Of a stretch of DNA of 64,000 bases, positions 21,396 to 30,575 are shown piece after piece. The DNA is taken from contig NC_019745.1 of NCBI RefSeq assembly GCF_000317555.1, forward strand, positions 2,728,001-2,792,000, written 5' to 3'. Below the pieces are notes generated by a model that was not told the origin of the DNA, searched no databases, and saw only the letters and a list, made by a program, of their open reading frames with translations. Origin of the DNA: Gloeocapsa sp. PCC 7428 (GTDB lineage: Bacteria > Cyanobacteriota > Cyanobacteriia > Cyanobacteriales > Chroococcidiopsidaceae). The translations under genes and the position numbers were made by a program. How positions within the stretch are numbered: the stretch's first letter is position 1; each line of letters begins with the position of its first letter.

Positions 21396-21840
21396 GGCAC
21401 TTATGTTCAACTGAGTGCTATCACTCAGGAGACTTTACTGTTGCATTTGGTATCATTCTAGTCTAAACTCAAATGCTACGCTTCATCGTATTGTTGTCGA
21501 GATTTCACTACTTGACAAACTATAGGGATCAAAGGTCAAAGATTAGAGGTTAGCTTTGAAAGCGCTGAAATAGTCCAGCGAGTTTAGATTACGTAAATAA
21601 CGCTTGCTTAAGACTTTTTATATGTTAAAACAATCAATAATTGCAGCAATGGTCAATATGGTTAGGATATTAAAGTTTTGAGTTACGAGTTTTGCATTGT
21701 TTGTGCAGCGTGCTGGAGGCATTATTATCAGCTTTGAGTTTTGAATTAAAGAATTCTCTCACCTCAACACTTTTAACGAGTAACTCTTCTTCACCTGACC
21801 GCTGACCGCTGACCGCTGACCTCCAACCTCTGCTATATCT
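21396..21840. other. Intergenic region with heptad repeats
   Basis: No gene is visible in this 445-bp stretch. It contains four heptads CTGACCG/CTGACCT at 21795-21822, directly before the next gene, and AT-rich sequence likely to hold promoters for the two divergent genes. Confidence 0.6.
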
Positions 21841-22236
21841 ATGTTAGGTAAACTGAAAAGTAGAAAAATTGCCGCACTTTTGGCTTTCAGCGGAACAGTC
21901 ATACCGATCGCCGGTTTACATAAGTTCTATCTAGGACAACCGCTGTGGGGCGTATTGTATTTACTTCTATCATGGACGCCAATTCCGCGCGTCGCAAGTG
22001 CAATTGAAGGCGTTTGGTATCTAGCTCAAGATGAGGAGGAATTTGACCGGAATTTTAATAACTCTGAAGGAAATATCGAAGTTTTCGCGGCGACACCAAA
22101 TCAATCAGCAACTCCTCATCGTGTAAGTGCGATCGCCGATGCGTTACGTCAACTCGACGATCTACGTCAAGATGGATTGATTTCTGAGTACGAATTTGAG
22201 CAAAAACGCCGCCAATTGTTAAATAAAATTGTTTGA
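21841..22236 (+). CDS. TM2 domain protein with C-terminal SHOCT-like motif
   Basis: Small membrane protein of 131 residues. Residues 8-60 form a TM2 domain: two hydrophobic helices around GLHKFYLGQPLWGVLYLLLS. The C-terminus ALRQLDDLRQDGLISEYEF followed by a basic helix is a SHOCT (short C-terminal) motif, common at the ends of bacterial membrane proteins and thought to aid oligomerisation. The start ATG directly follows the heptad repeat region. The helix-hairpin-helix gene lies 38 bases downstream, so the two may be cotranscribed. Function unknown. Confidence 0.85.
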   Translation: MLGKLKSRKIAALLAFSGTVIPIAGLHKFYLGQPLWGVLYLLLSWTPIPRVASAIEGVWYLAQDEEEFDRNFNNSEGNIEVFAATPNQSATPHRVSAIADALRQLDDLRQDGLISEYEFEQKRRQLLNKIV

Positions 22237-22274
22237 ATAGAGATAGGCTTCACAAATAAAATCCTGACTCCACC

Positions 22275-22793
22275 ATGCTTCAGAACTGGTTGCAGTCTCA
22301 GACAATCCGCACAAAGCTCCTCAATGACCCATACTACCGCATGGAGTCGCTAGCTGAAATTGCGATCGCCGCCGCGTTAGGTATTCGCATCGATGTCAAT
22401 CAAGCGAGTGTTGATGATTGGTTAAGACTACCAGGAATCTCTATTCATCAAGCGCGATCGCTCGTAGAATTACGTCGCAGTGGCGTTCAATTTTACTGTA
22501 TCGAAGATATTGCAGCCGCATTGAATATGCCGTTACAACGACTGAAGCCTTTGGAAGTTGTGCTGAAGTTTTGCTACTACGACGAAGAACGCTATCTACA
22601 ACCGCTAGTCAACCCCAACACAGCTACAGTTGAAATGCTCGCACAAATTCCAGTTATCGATCGGACACTAGCAGCAGCTATAGTACAAAACCGCACATCT
22701 TTAGGACCATACCGCAATCTGGTAGACCTGCAACGGCGTTTGTCATTAGCCGGAGTCACAATTAGCAAGTTAATGCATTATCTGTGTTTTTGA
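22275..22793 (+). CDS. Helix-hairpin-helix (ComEA-like) protein
   Basis: A 172-residue protein with two HhH units: IDVNQASVDDWLRLPGISIH (about 36-56) and LVNPNTATVEMLAQIPVIDR (about 111-131), each followed by a second hairpin segment. HhH pairs of this kind bind DNA backbone non-specifically and occur in the competence protein ComEA. There is no signal peptide or membrane anchor here, so a ComEA role in DNA uptake is not supported. A cytoplasmic DNA-binding or protein-binding role is more likely. Confidence 0.82.
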   Translation: MLQNWLQSQTIRTKLLNDPYYRMESLAEIAIAAALGIRIDVNQASVDDWLRLPGISIHQARSLVELRRSGVQFYCIEDIAAALNMPLQRLKPLEVVLKFCYYDEERYLQPLVNPNTATVEMLAQIPVIDRTLAAAIVQNRTSLGPYRNLVDLQRRLSLAGVTISKLMHYLCF

Positions 22794-22874
22794 TAATAAT
22801 CCTAGTCAACATTAGTGACGTTATAGAAGCTCATCATTTCCCAAACTAGAGCTTAACCTAACCTCTGCTATAAC

Positions 22875-23444
22875 TTACACAAATCCACTACGCTTCAAAG
22901 GCCAAAATCGAAAACAAGCGTGTCCGATGATATTTTCGCGTGGTAAAAAGCCCCAAACGTGAGAATCGTTGCTATCGTTGCGGTTGTCTCCCATCACAAA
23001 AAACTCGTTTTCCGCCACCTGCTGGGGTCCCCATTGATACTTAGGAGGCTCAGCAATATAATCTTCAGTTAATGGCTGATTATTGAGATAGACCTTGCCA
23101 TTCGCGACAGCTACGATATCGCCAGGTTTACCAATCACGCGCTTAATAAACGCTTGGTCTTTGGCATAACCCATCGTTTGTAGTTTTGGCGGTGGTTCAA
23201 AAACGATAATATCGCCCGTCATTGGCGGATGCAGCCAGTAAGAGACTTTTTCGACGACTAAGCGATCGCCCATGTGTAACGTCGGTAGCATTGAATCGGA
23301 AGGAATGTAGCGCGGTTCCGCCACAAACGTTCTGATCAAGAATGCTAAAACTAAGGCAATCAGAATTAGAATCAAGTTTTCCTTCTGGTTGTGCCATACT
23401 CGCAACCAAAAAGATTCTGGAGAGTTACTTTCTTTTGAGGTCAT
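22875..23444 (-). CDS. lepB: Signal peptidase I
   Basis: Membrane-bound protease that removes signal peptides. One N-terminal transmembrane helix (about 24-41) is followed by YIPSDSMLPTLHMGDRLVVE, where the Ser of DSM (residue 51) is the nucleophile. The box with the general-base Lys is FIKRVIGKPGD, and further family motifs are FFVMGDNRNDSNDS and FRFWPL. Length 189 is normal for a cyanobacterial LepB with one transmembrane helix. It is monocistronic and divergent from moaE. Confidence 0.96.
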   Translation of the reverse strand: MTSKESNSPESFWLRVWHNQKENLILILIALVLAFLIRTFVAEPRYIPSDSMLPTLHMGDRLVVEKVSYWLHPPMTGDIIVFEPPPKLQTMGYAKDQAFIKRVIGKPGDIVAVANGKVYLNNQPLTEDYIAEPPKYQWGPQQVAENEFFVMGDNRNDSNDSHVWGFLPRENIIGHACFRFWPLKRSGFV

Positions 23445-23587
23445 AAAAGTCTGCTAAAGCCTCTGATCCAAATCAACACTTTGATTATTGTGACGATAAA
23501 TGAGGTTGGAAGCTAGGGGCGAGGTTAATTGTCCAGGAGTCGGCGCGATTTGTAATAATTTGTGAATAAGCTTAATCGCGATGAATA

Positions 23588-24082
23588 ATGAATCAATTGA
23601 CTTCATCTTTTACCGCCCCGATTCCTCAGCAAGCTGAAGATAGCTTTGCAATTACCTTCGCGCCTTTATCACTTGAAGAAGTTTATGCGCTTGCAGATGA
23701 CGCTGCGAATGGGGCGATCGTTGTCATGAGTGGGATGGTGCGCAATCAAACCGACGGTAAGCCAGTCGTATCCTTAGAGTATCAAGCGTACGAACCGATG
23801 GCGATGCAAGTATTCCGCCAAATTGCTGCTGAAATTCGTAAAACTTGGTCTGATGTCAATCGAGTTGTGATTTATCACCGCGTTGGACGCTTACACGTTG
23901 GCGAAATTAGCGTACTTGTGGCGATTGGTTGTCCGCATCGATCGGAAGCCTTTGAAGCTTGTCGTTATGCGATTGATACCTTAAAGCACAACGCCCCAAT
24001 CTGGAAGAAAGAACACTCTCTAGATGGTTCAAGTAGCTGGGTTAGCATCGGTGCGTGTGAAACACAATCAGAAAATTGTTAA
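23588..24082 (+). CDS. moaE: Molybdopterin synthase catalytic subunit MoaE
   Basis: Large subunit of molybdopterin synthase, which transfers sulfur from the MoaD thiocarboxylate to precursor Z. Conserved features: GAIVVMSGMVRNQTDGKPV, LEYQAYEPMA, HRVGRLHVGE and the active-site KHNAPIWKKE with catalytic lysines. The N-terminal 20 residues are an unconserved extension. A likely MoaD partner is encoded 22 kb away at 46401-46658, not adjacent. Confidence 0.95.
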   Translation: MNQLTSSFTAPIPQQAEDSFAITFAPLSLEEVYALADDAANGAIVVMSGMVRNQTDGKPVVSLEYQAYEPMAMQVFRQIAAEIRKTWSDVNRVVIYHRVGRLHVGEISVLVAIGCPHRSEAFEACRYAIDTLKHNAPIWKKEHSLDGSSSWVSIGACETQSENC

Positions 24083-24207
24083 AGCAAGATACTAGCCAAC
24101 GCACCACTTAACACTCGTTCATAATATTGAGGTTTGTAACTATTTTTGTATACCAAGACACTAATCCTTTAGACTGATTTGCGATTGGATTATTAATATA
24201 CAACTAT

Positions 24208-24531
24208 ATGCAAATACTCCACTCTGTTTGGCACGATGTCATCCTATCGCTTTCTTTCTTGGCTAGTGTTATTGGTTTAGTCTTGCTAGCTAAAACAAAT
24301 CAAGCACAAGTCGAAGAGTTAGAAGAAGCTGAACTCATTTTGTTTAGAATGAGCTTTGCTTACTGGCTGGTATATTGTATTGCTTGTGTTGCACAAAAGC
24401 TGATTCTTCCAGATTGGGAAATTTTAGCGCTTAGTGTCAAATTAACCGCAGCGTTGTCTTATTTTCTAACGTTTGCTTGCATTATTTGTTTGCCATTGCA
24501 TCGAGTCGCAGTCAGACAAGTCGAAGAATAG
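24208..24531 (+). CDS. Small membrane protein, hypothetical
   Basis: A 107-residue protein with three predicted hydrophobic segments (about 10-28, 49-66, 75-95). It contains a charged stretch QVEELEEAELILFRM between the first and second. I do not recognise a family. It is probably an inner- or thylakoid-membrane protein. It follows moaE by 125 bp but the gap suggests its own promoter. Confidence 0.65.
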   Translation: MQILHSVWHDVILSLSFLASVIGLVLLAKTNQAQVEELEEAELILFRMSFAYWLVYCIACVAQKLILPDWEILALSVKLTAALSYFLTFACIICLPLHRVAVRQVEE

Positions 24532-24573
24532 CTATTTCACAACAAAACCTGTTTAATTACACCGATAATAAAC

Positions 24574-24867
24574 TTATTTAGTTAAAGCGATCGCGATCGC
24601 ATCCTCAAGCTTATCCTGGCTCAATGTAGTCAGGATAAATACTTCTTGCACAGTTTTGCCTTGGCGAACAATGATTTTAAATCCTCCCCGAATGGGGACA
24701 GAAACGCGCAGTTGCATTCGGGGAATGTGCCCTTTAACCCGCCCAATCACTCCTGGAGTGATGGTTTGTATGCCTTCAACTTTAGTGAGGCGTTCCAAAA
24801 CAGGAATTAAACCAGGAATATGCGTGGAGTGGTTTAACACTAATCTACCACTAGCGGGATTATTCAT
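24574..24867 (-). CDS. DUF2103-like small protein
   Basis: A 97-residue cytoplasmic protein. The opening GRLVLNHSTHIPGLIPVLER, with two conserved His, and VTPG/GRVKGH-like segments resemble the DUF2103 group, annotated elsewhere as predicted metal-binding. It lies immediately after clpS (5 bases apart) on the same strand, so it is very likely cotranscribed with it. The function is unknown, and I assign the family only from memory of its motifs. Confidence 0.72.
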   Translation of the reverse strand: MNNPASGRLVLNHSTHIPGLIPVLERLTKVEGIQTITPGVIGRVKGHIPRMQLRVSVPIRGGFKIIVRQGKTVQEVFILTTLSQDKLEDAIAIALTK

Positions 24868-24871
24868 TAAA

Positions 24872-25198
24872 TTATGCTGCCTCTAGTGGTGCCATTGTTA
24901 AATCTGCACGTCGCAGCTGCTGGTGATAAAGTTCTGCTTGTTCTAATGGACCTACCCAAACGATCGCCTGCCCTTCGTAGTGAATTTGATTGGTGAGTTC
25001 CCACGCGCGATCGCTTGTCATTCCTGGAATGTATTTCGCAAGACACTCTGCTACGTGCTGAAACGTATTAAAATCATCATTCAACACGATGATTTTGTAG
25101 TTAGGATACAACTTTGGCGTAACTTGACTCGATTTCTCAGGAGCTACTGTTGGTGAGGCTGCCATCGCGTAAACACCTGTTGCAAATCTCATAGTCAT
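24872..25198 (-). CDS. clpS: ClpS adaptor protein
   Basis: Adaptor that binds N-degron substrates and delivers them to the ClpC/ClpP protease. The core NYKIIVLNDDFNTFQHVAEC, YIPGMTSDRAWELTNQIHYEGQA and VWVGPLEQAELYHQQL (each a contiguous family block) are diagnostic. The N-terminal 25 residues are variable. Cyanobacteria often carry two ClpS paralogues, and I cannot tell which this is. Starts at 25198 and 25192 (both ATG) are equivalent. A ClpR/ClpP pair is encoded elsewhere in the window. Confidence 0.93.
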   Translation of the reverse strand: MTMRFATGVYAMAASPTVAPEKSSQVTPKLYPNYKIIVLNDDFNTFQHVAECLAKYIPGMTSDRAWELTNQIHYEGQAIVWVGPLEQAELYHQQLRRADLTMAPLEAA

Positions 25199-25476
25199 AA
25201 GCTAGCTAAACGAATTTTTCAATGGGTGCATTTTAAGTACCTAGTTTAACTAAAATTTCGACTGAACTAAATAGTTTCTAGGCAGTAGCAAAATACATTG
25301 TGGTTATAGTATAATTATTTAAAAAATGGGATATAAAACCACTTTTTTTACTTGCACAGATTTCCATTATAAAGAAAATCATAACATAATTTCCTCAAAA
25401 AGTAAAGATTGAGGAAATTATTGCTTCAATCACAGGCAGGCAAAGGCTTATCCCTGTTTTAATCCTAACCTCTAAA

Positions 25477-27492
25477 TTACTGCCAATCTTCCCAAGCTTC
25501 ATTAAAAATCGAAGTATCGGGGAAAGCGGTAGGATTGCCATTTTGCGCTAGGCGGCGCTGTAAAGCTTCAAGCTGCGGTTCGGGAAAGGGGATTCGGGCG
25601 ATGAGTTGATAGGGTGCGATCGCGCGTTCTAAGGCGAAAGCGGCAGTAGTACCCGCAGCAGCACCAGCCGACCATTCAAAAGAATGTACGCGATAGGCAG
25701 CCGCCGCAATATGACTCACAGCAATACTTTTTCCCGACACGAGTAAGTTGTCGATTTGCTGGGGAATCATTGCCCGCAGGGGAATCTGAAAAGGATACGC
25801 TTGACCTGCACCGAGACGCTCGCCAGGGCGCTCGATATTACCAGGAAGTTCCGCAGGGCTTTGGAGCATACAAGGATGGAAGTCGATCGCATAGTGACCG
25901 ATACCGACAGCATCAGGATAAATCGTAGAGCGCGTTCGCCGCATCACATCTCTAGGAGGAATCGTTCCTGCAATCACCGATGCAGCTTCCAAACCTGCTA
26001 ATGCAGCTTTGAGACTACGATAGCTTTGTGGTGATAAAACCAAGCGATAGTAACTATCACTATAATCGCGACGCGAAATATCAATTTCTGATATTGCAAA
26101 ACCTTGAGGATAAGCTAGGGTAGGTCGTCCTAAAATCCGCCGTCCTTCGCGCATATAGGGATACTTAGATAATCCATGCGCCGTTCCCATAGGCGAATCA
26201 AGTCCCGCGAGGTAGCGATTGTTTGGGTGCGGTTCCTTCACACCAGGACCAAGTTGCGAATCGGTCGTTCCCGCAACAAGCCAATGAAAAAAGCCTTTGG
26301 CGTGTTCTTCACCTTTACGCAAAGTTTCGACCCGTAAGCCACCCAGCCAACCACCAGGTTGCAACTGTCCTGTAGATTGTAGTTGGTTGCGCGTATAAAC
26401 TAAGTTGTCAGCAGCAGTACCAGGGCGGTAGTCATTACCCCAAGTCCAGTTTTGCATCGAGATATCGCCTGGAGTAGGAGCCGTGAACGAGATACCACCA
26501 AAGCGCATATCTTCACCTTGGCGCGGACTCCAGATACGACGGTAGGTAAAGACTAAAGGAAAGCTTGCAAGGCGTGGTAACTCATAGCTATAGTAACTTG
26601 CATACTGTTGATAAAATGGTGGTTCTGCGTGTCTTTGCGGCTGTTCGGTTGCTTCCATCGCAAAGGTGTAAGTAAAACCTTGCGTGCAATAGGGATCGTT
26701 TGTCGCGCTAGAAGAAGACGGTTCGAGATAAGAACGCGGATCGATACCTAAGCGATAAGGAACATCTGCTAGTGCAATCAGTTCGCCCGTTTCCGTTGCA
26801 TCAATTACGTACCAATTAGGAGCATTTCCTGCTTTTGCAGCAGGGACAAACCGCACAATGTTTTTCGTAAACAAGCGCGAGTTTTGATAGCTATAGGCAT
26901 CGGTAATTGTTTGCGATAGCGGATAAGTATTGAGAGGTGGCGCACCATTAGCAGGTTGATGCTGAATGGCGATCGCACTTTGAATGCGCCTTTCACCACC
27001 CGTTTGCGCAATTTGCAAATCTTTAATGACTGTCGTCGGAAACCATTTAAACTGTCCTCGCCCTCTTCTTGCAGCATCGCGTAACATTTCCGAAAGGATA
27101 ACGTGACCGTCACGCGGCAGAAAGCAAGAATCACTTACCCAACAGTCACCAGGATCTAACTCGCCGTATTTACGTTCAATCCGCCGACGTAACTCTAAAT
27201 AACCACGCGAGTAAAACAACTGCTGTCGTTGCGTTGCGCGTTCGTCAAGGGCGGAAGTTCCTTGCGCAGAAATTTGTCCTCCTACCCAGTCGGTGATTTC
27301 GGTTAAACAAACCGTTCTTCCAGCTAGCAAGGCTTCATACGCTGTCGCCACGCCCGCAAGCCCACCTCCAGCCACTAAGAGTTCGCACTCTACGGTTTGA
27401 TCCACAGTTCGAGACGGTGTCGCCAAGGCAATTAAAGGAAAAGAGGCGATAAAAGTTGAAATTAAAGTCAGACTAACAAGCGATCGCTTCAT
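25477..27492 (-). CDS. Secreted FAD-dependent oxidoreductase (FAD_oxidored family)
   Basis: Large flavoprotein of 671 residues with a Sec signal peptide (MKRSLVSLTLISTFIASFPL, cleavage likely after ALA). The FAD-binding Rossmann motif is LLVAGGGLAGVATAYEAL with the acidic EITDWVGGQ following. The rest contains the FYSRGYLELRRRI and WYVIDATETGEL segments and a C-terminal region with MIPQQIDNLLVSGKSIAVSH, typical of the FAD-dependent oxidoreductase family often found in polysaccharide- or secondary-metabolism clusters. It is probably periplasmic. The substrate is unknown. It lies alone between AT-rich gaps, divergent from none of its neighbours. Confidence 0.82.
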   Translation of the reverse strand: MKRSLVSLTLISTFIASFPLIALATPSRTVDQTVECELLVAGGGLAGVATAYEALLAGRTVCLTEITDWVGGQISAQGTSALDERATQRQQLFYSRGYLELRRRIERKYGELDPGDCWVSDSCFLPRDGHVILSEMLRDAARRGRGQFKWFPTTVIKDLQIAQTGGERRIQSAIAIQHQPANGAPPLNTYPLSQTITDAYSYQNSRLFTKNIVRFVPAAKAGNAPNWYVIDATETGELIALADVPYRLGIDPRSYLEPSSSSATNDPYCTQGFTYTFAMEATEQPQRHAEPPFYQQYASYYSYELPRLASFPLVFTYRRIWSPRQGEDMRFGGISFTAPTPGDISMQNWTWGNDYRPGTAADNLVYTRNQLQSTGQLQPGGWLGGLRVETLRKGEEHAKGFFHWLVAGTTDSQLGPGVKEPHPNNRYLAGLDSPMGTAHGLSKYPYMREGRRILGRPTLAYPQGFAISEIDISRRDYSDSYYRLVLSPQSYRSLKAALAGLEAASVIAGTIPPRDVMRRTRSTIYPDAVGIGHYAIDFHPCMLQSPAELPGNIERPGERLGAGQAYPFQIPLRAMIPQQIDNLLVSGKSIAVSHIAAAAYRVHSFEWSAGAAAGTTAAFALERAIAPYQLIARIPFPEPQLEALQRRLAQNGNPTAFPDTSIFNEAWEDWQ

Positions 27493-27770
27493 ATTTCAGG
27501 TAGCTTAGCTCCATAAGTCTAAGTAGCTCCTAGACGTTACCACCCTGAAAATGTTCATCGCAAGAGGGAGGAATTAGGAATTAGGGATCAGGTCTTAAAG
27601 AGAGATTTTGTGTTGATGAAGGCGTTAATCTGCAATCTTCCACTTTTCAATGTAAATTCCCCTGATCTTTGACCTCTGGCTAGTGACTAGTGATGAGTCT
27701 TGAGTGGTTAGTGATAAATTTTGCAATCGAAAAAATTCTCCTCTGCTTCCTCTGCTTCCTCTGCACCTCT

Positions 27771-28844
27771 CTAAATGGCTGGTGCAATTCCTGAAGATTC
27801 GCGTACCACAAGTCTTGTTCCCAAAACTTTGGAAGCTTTCGTTACCGATTTACTCAATAATAATTCTGCTGCGAGGACTCCTTTTTCAATCAGTGGTTGT
27901 TGAACTGTTGTAAGTCTTGGGCGAATTTGCCAAGCTAAAGGAATATCATCAAAGCCGACGATTGATAAATCTTCTGGCACTTTTAAACTCATTTGCTGTG
28001 CAGTGCGCAAAGCACCAAAAGCCAAAATATCGCTCATCGCCAAAATGGCAGTTGGTCGAGGATGGCGCTGCAACAAAGTCATGGCGACTTCCCGTGCGTG
28101 ATTCTCGTCATTGCGACATTCGTAGATCGGAACTTGGCTAAAGTCGATTCCCGCCTCCTCCAGCGCATCGCGGTAGCCTTGCAGCCGTAGCTTGGTTATT
28201 TGGTGCGTACAGTGTTCGAGTCGTTGAGCGTCTACTAAACCAACGTATAAATCAGAGAGTAACTCCATCGCTATAATGGCGATTTGCTGGTGATGGAGAC
28301 TTAATAAGTGCGTTGCGGCTTTTCTTGCAGCTTGGCGATCGTCAATCCCAACCGAAGGGACATTTTTTAACGAAGGCTGATCGACGGCGACAACTGGTAG
28401 CTGACGGTCTAAAACGCGTACGAGTGCTTCGCTGTCATCGGGGAGATTGTAAATAATAAACCCGTCTACTGTTGCTTGCTCAATTGTCTTTTGTGCTGCA
28501 TCGCTTTCAAGTGTGGGTACGATGAGCAAACTTGCTTTGACACGTTCGCAAACTCTTGAAACTCCTCTTAAAAACGCGATCGCAGCTAAGTCATTAAATG
28601 CATACGGTAGCGATTCACCAAAGACTAAGCCAATTGCACCTGTTTGCCCTGTCCGCAGCATCCGCGCCATCGGATTAGGACCTGGATAGCCCATTTCTTT
28701 GGCTGTTTCAAGGATTTTATCGCGCAGTTCCGGTGAAAGTTGATCCGGTCGATTGAAAGCATTTGATACCGTTGTCCGCGAAACTCCGACAGCTTGAGCA
28801 ATATCCTGAAGTTTGATGGATTTTCTTGCTTTGTCGTGTTCCAT
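27771..28844 (-). CDS. LacI-family transcriptional regulator
   Basis: DNA-binding repressor or activator of 357 residues. The N-terminal helix-turn-helix (IKLQDIAQAVGVSRTTVSNA, then FNRPDQLSPELRDKILETA) and hinge RMLRTGQTGAIGLVF precede a sugar-binding-type periplasmic-binding domain (GFIIYNLPDDSE, SVGIDDRQAARKAATHLL, IVGFDDIPLAWQIRPRLTTV). The effector is unknown. Upstream, between it and the divergent gene at 28989, are two short perfect palindromes at 28898-28911 and 28942-28957, the second with the central CG dyad expected of a LacI-type operator. Autoregulation and control of the neighbour are likely. Confidence 0.92.
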   Translation of the reverse strand: MEHDKARKSIKLQDIAQAVGVSRTTVSNAFNRPDQLSPELRDKILETAKEMGYPGPNPMARMLRTGQTGAIGLVFGESLPYAFNDLAAIAFLRGVSRVCERVKASLLIVPTLESDAAQKTIEQATVDGFIIYNLPDDSEALVRVLDRQLPVVAVDQPSLKNVPSVGIDDRQAARKAATHLLSLHHQQIAIIAMELLSDLYVGLVDAQRLEHCTHQITKLRLQGYRDALEEAGIDFSQVPIYECRNDENHAREVAMTLLQRHPRPTAILAMSDILAFGALRTAQQMSLKVPEDLSIVGFDDIPLAWQIRPRLTTVQQPLIEKGVLAAELLLSKSVTKASKVLGTRLVVRESSGIAPAI

Positions 28845-28897
28845 GCATTTTTTGAGATACTATTCGTCGTTTTGCCTGTAATTGAAACACACTTTTA

Positions 28898-28911
28898 CTT
28901 GATCGATCAAG
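28898..28911. promoter_or_regulatory. Candidate LacI-type operator 1
   Basis: Perfect 14-bp palindrome CTTGATCGATCAAG overlapping the likely -35 box (TTGATC) of the gene at 28989. It lies in the divergent region of the LacI-family gene. Binding is inferred, not shown. Confidence 0.6.
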
Positions 28912-28926
28912 AAAAGTTGTTACAAT
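28899..28926 (+). promoter_or_regulatory. Candidate promoter of the small gene at 28989
   Basis: TTGATC and TACAAT with a 16-base spacer form a plausible sigma-70-type promoter. It is flanked by palindromes at both ends. Confidence 0.5.
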
Positions 28927-28941
28927 GGTTAACGTAAGCGA

Positions 28942-28957
28942 TCTGAATCGATTCAGA
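28942..28957. promoter_or_regulatory. Candidate LacI-type operator 2
   Basis: Perfect 16-bp palindrome TCTGAATCGATTCAGA with a central CG, the classic LacI-family form. It lies about 16 bases after the candidate -10 box, where a bound repressor would block transcription. Its centre is 45 bp from operator 1. Confidence 0.7.
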
Positions 28958-28988
28958 AAGCGAAGTAAGTAATTTAGTGAGAGAGTGT

Positions 28989-29294
28989 ATGAATTACCAA
29001 CAGTGGCTCAATTACAGAGAACAAGAACTGCTAGTTCCTCGGTCAAAGCCGGCATCGAAATCCACGCAAAGTCAATTCAATTCGTTGCTCAATCGCGTGG
29101 GGCGTTATTTCTCCGAGTTGTTCGCGTTTAGCAATGAACCTCAAGTTCGAGAAATCATTGATGATGGCAAAATGCAGTGGCGAGTTTACGATCCCGAAAG
29201 CGATCGCACATTGCAACTCAACTCACCACCAGAAGTTTCCATTTGGTTAGAAGAACGCTACCACAATCGTCAGCGACACAATGTTTGGGATTAA
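28989..29294 (+). CDS. Small hypothetical protein divergent from LacI-type gene
   Basis: A 101-residue protein, start at the ATG at 28989, which follows a GAGAGAG ribosome-binding site; the upstream GTG at 28977 is less likely. The N-terminal MNYQQWLNYREQELLVPRSK and a C-terminal MQWRVYDPESDRTLQLNSPP with a Trp/Tyr-rich WLEERYHNRQ look like a small alpha/beta protein. I do not recognise the family. Its promoter appears to be controlled by the divergent LacI-family regulator. No membrane segment or signal peptide. Confidence 0.65.
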   Translation: MNYQQWLNYREQELLVPRSKPASKSTQSQFNSLLNRVGRYFSELFAFSNEPQVREIIDDGKMQWRVYDPESDRTLQLNSPPEVSIWLEERYHNRQRHNVWD

Positions 29295-29345
29295 GAAGAG
29301 TAGCACTTGTTTAACCCCCGTATTGACCCTGACCTCCGACTCTTA

Positions 29346-30575
29346 CTATACCTCCAGTTCACTTCCTAGCTGACGAAACAACCTTGCAAGTACGGTGTTG
29401 GAAAATAAAAATCCTTCGGGATCGCTTAGGCGTATTTGTTCAGTTCCCACAAGTTCCACCCAACCTTGTTCGTAGTAGGGTTGTAAACACTGCCAAATTT
29501 TTGCCACCATCTCCACACCGAATTGTTGCGTTAGTGTAGTAAGGTCGATACCTTCCTTTAAGCGTAGCCCTAGCATGAGTGTTTCCAACAAAACCTCATT
29601 CAACGGTGTCTGCGGACAGTCAAGTACACCATCAGCAGCAATGTAATCTTTCACCCACTGATAATATTCCTGTGTCTTGCGCGGACGAGTGAATCGTTGT
29701 CCTTGAACGTAGCTAGTCGCACCCATACCAAAGCCGTAGTATGGTTGATTGTACCAATACACGCGGTTGTGACGACACTGATGGAGAGGTTGAGCATAGT
29801 TAGAGATTTCGTAGTGTTCGTACCCAGCAGATGCTAAAACTTGTTGCGCCATGCGGTACATCTGCGCCGTCGTGTCATCAGTTGGTAAGGGCTGTTCTCC
29901 AGCTTCGTAGTAGCGATTAAACGCGGTACCAGGTTCGATTTGTAAATCGTAAATTGAAATATGATTGGGGGCGATCGCCACCACTCGATCTAAACTATCT
30001 CGCCACTGTGCTAAGGTTTGATAAGGTAAGCCAGAAATCAAATCAAGGCTAAACGAAGAGACATTGACAGTCTGGATCGTCTCGATTGCGGTGTAGATAT
30101 CTTCAACCGCGTGCGATCGCCCGCAAATCTTCAGTAATTCTGGTTGAAATGCTTGGACACCGAGACTAACGCGATTCACTCCCGCCTGACAATAACCTTG
30201 TAACTGTTCTAAGGTAAACGTCCCTGGGTCAATTTCAATCGAAATCTCTGCATTATTGGCGATCCCAAATTGCGATTTGAGTGCATTAATAATTTGTTGC
30301 AGTTGATTAATTGATAATAACGAAGGAGTTCCACCACCAAAGAAGATCGTTTTGAGTGGTTCACCTGCTGGGGTGGTGTGAGCAATTTCTTGACACAACA
30401 CTTCTACATAACGCGAAATTGTGCCAGAGTTTTCGCCATGCAGGCGATCGCCTACAACTGATACCGGAAAGTCGCAGTAATAACACCGCCTTCTACAAAA
30501 AGGAATATGTACGTAGGCGGAGATTGGCTGAACGTAATTAATTATGTTTTTGCTTAAATCTAATTTGGCTATCAC
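29346..30575 (-). CDS. hemW: HemW-type radical SAM protein (heme chaperone, HemN-like)
   Basis: Radical SAM protein of the HemN/HemW group. Seen: YVHIPFCRRRCYYCDFPVSV with the CxxxCxxC cluster site, FFGGGTPSLLS, ISIEIDPGTF, GVNRVSLGVQAFQPELL and DLISGLPYQTLAQWRDSL. The HemN family decarboxylates coproporphyrinogen III anaerobically, whereas HemW proteins are heme chaperones. The CxxxCxxC loop CRRRCYYCDFP followed by no extra fourth cysteine favours HemW, but sequence alone does not settle it. Length 409 is normal. It is monocistronic, followed by a heptad tract. Confidence 0.88.
   Translation of the reverse strand: MIAKLDLSKNIINYVQPISAYVHIPFCRRRCYYCDFPVSVVGDRLHGENSGTISRYVEVLCQEIAHTTPAGEPLKTIFFGGGTPSLLSINQLQQIINALKSQFGIANNAEISIEIDPGTFTLEQLQGYCQAGVNRVSLGVQAFQPELLKICGRSHAVEDIYTAIETIQTVNVSSFSLDLISGLPYQTLAQWRDSLDRVVAIAPNHISIYDLQIEPGTAFNRYYEAGEQPLPTDDTTAQMYRMAQQVLASAGYEHYEISNYAQPLHQCRHNRVYWYNQPYYGFGMGATSYVQGQRFTRPRKTQEYYQWVKDYIAADGVLDCPQTPLNEVLLETLMLGLRLKEGIDLTTLTQQFGVEMVAKIWQCLQPYYEQGWVELVGTEQIRLSDPEGFLFSNTVLARLFRQLGSELEV

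Noticed and set aside
22275-22793. ComEA competence protein
   Set aside because: Two HhH units are present but no membrane anchor or SLBB domain, and no competence genes are adjacent.
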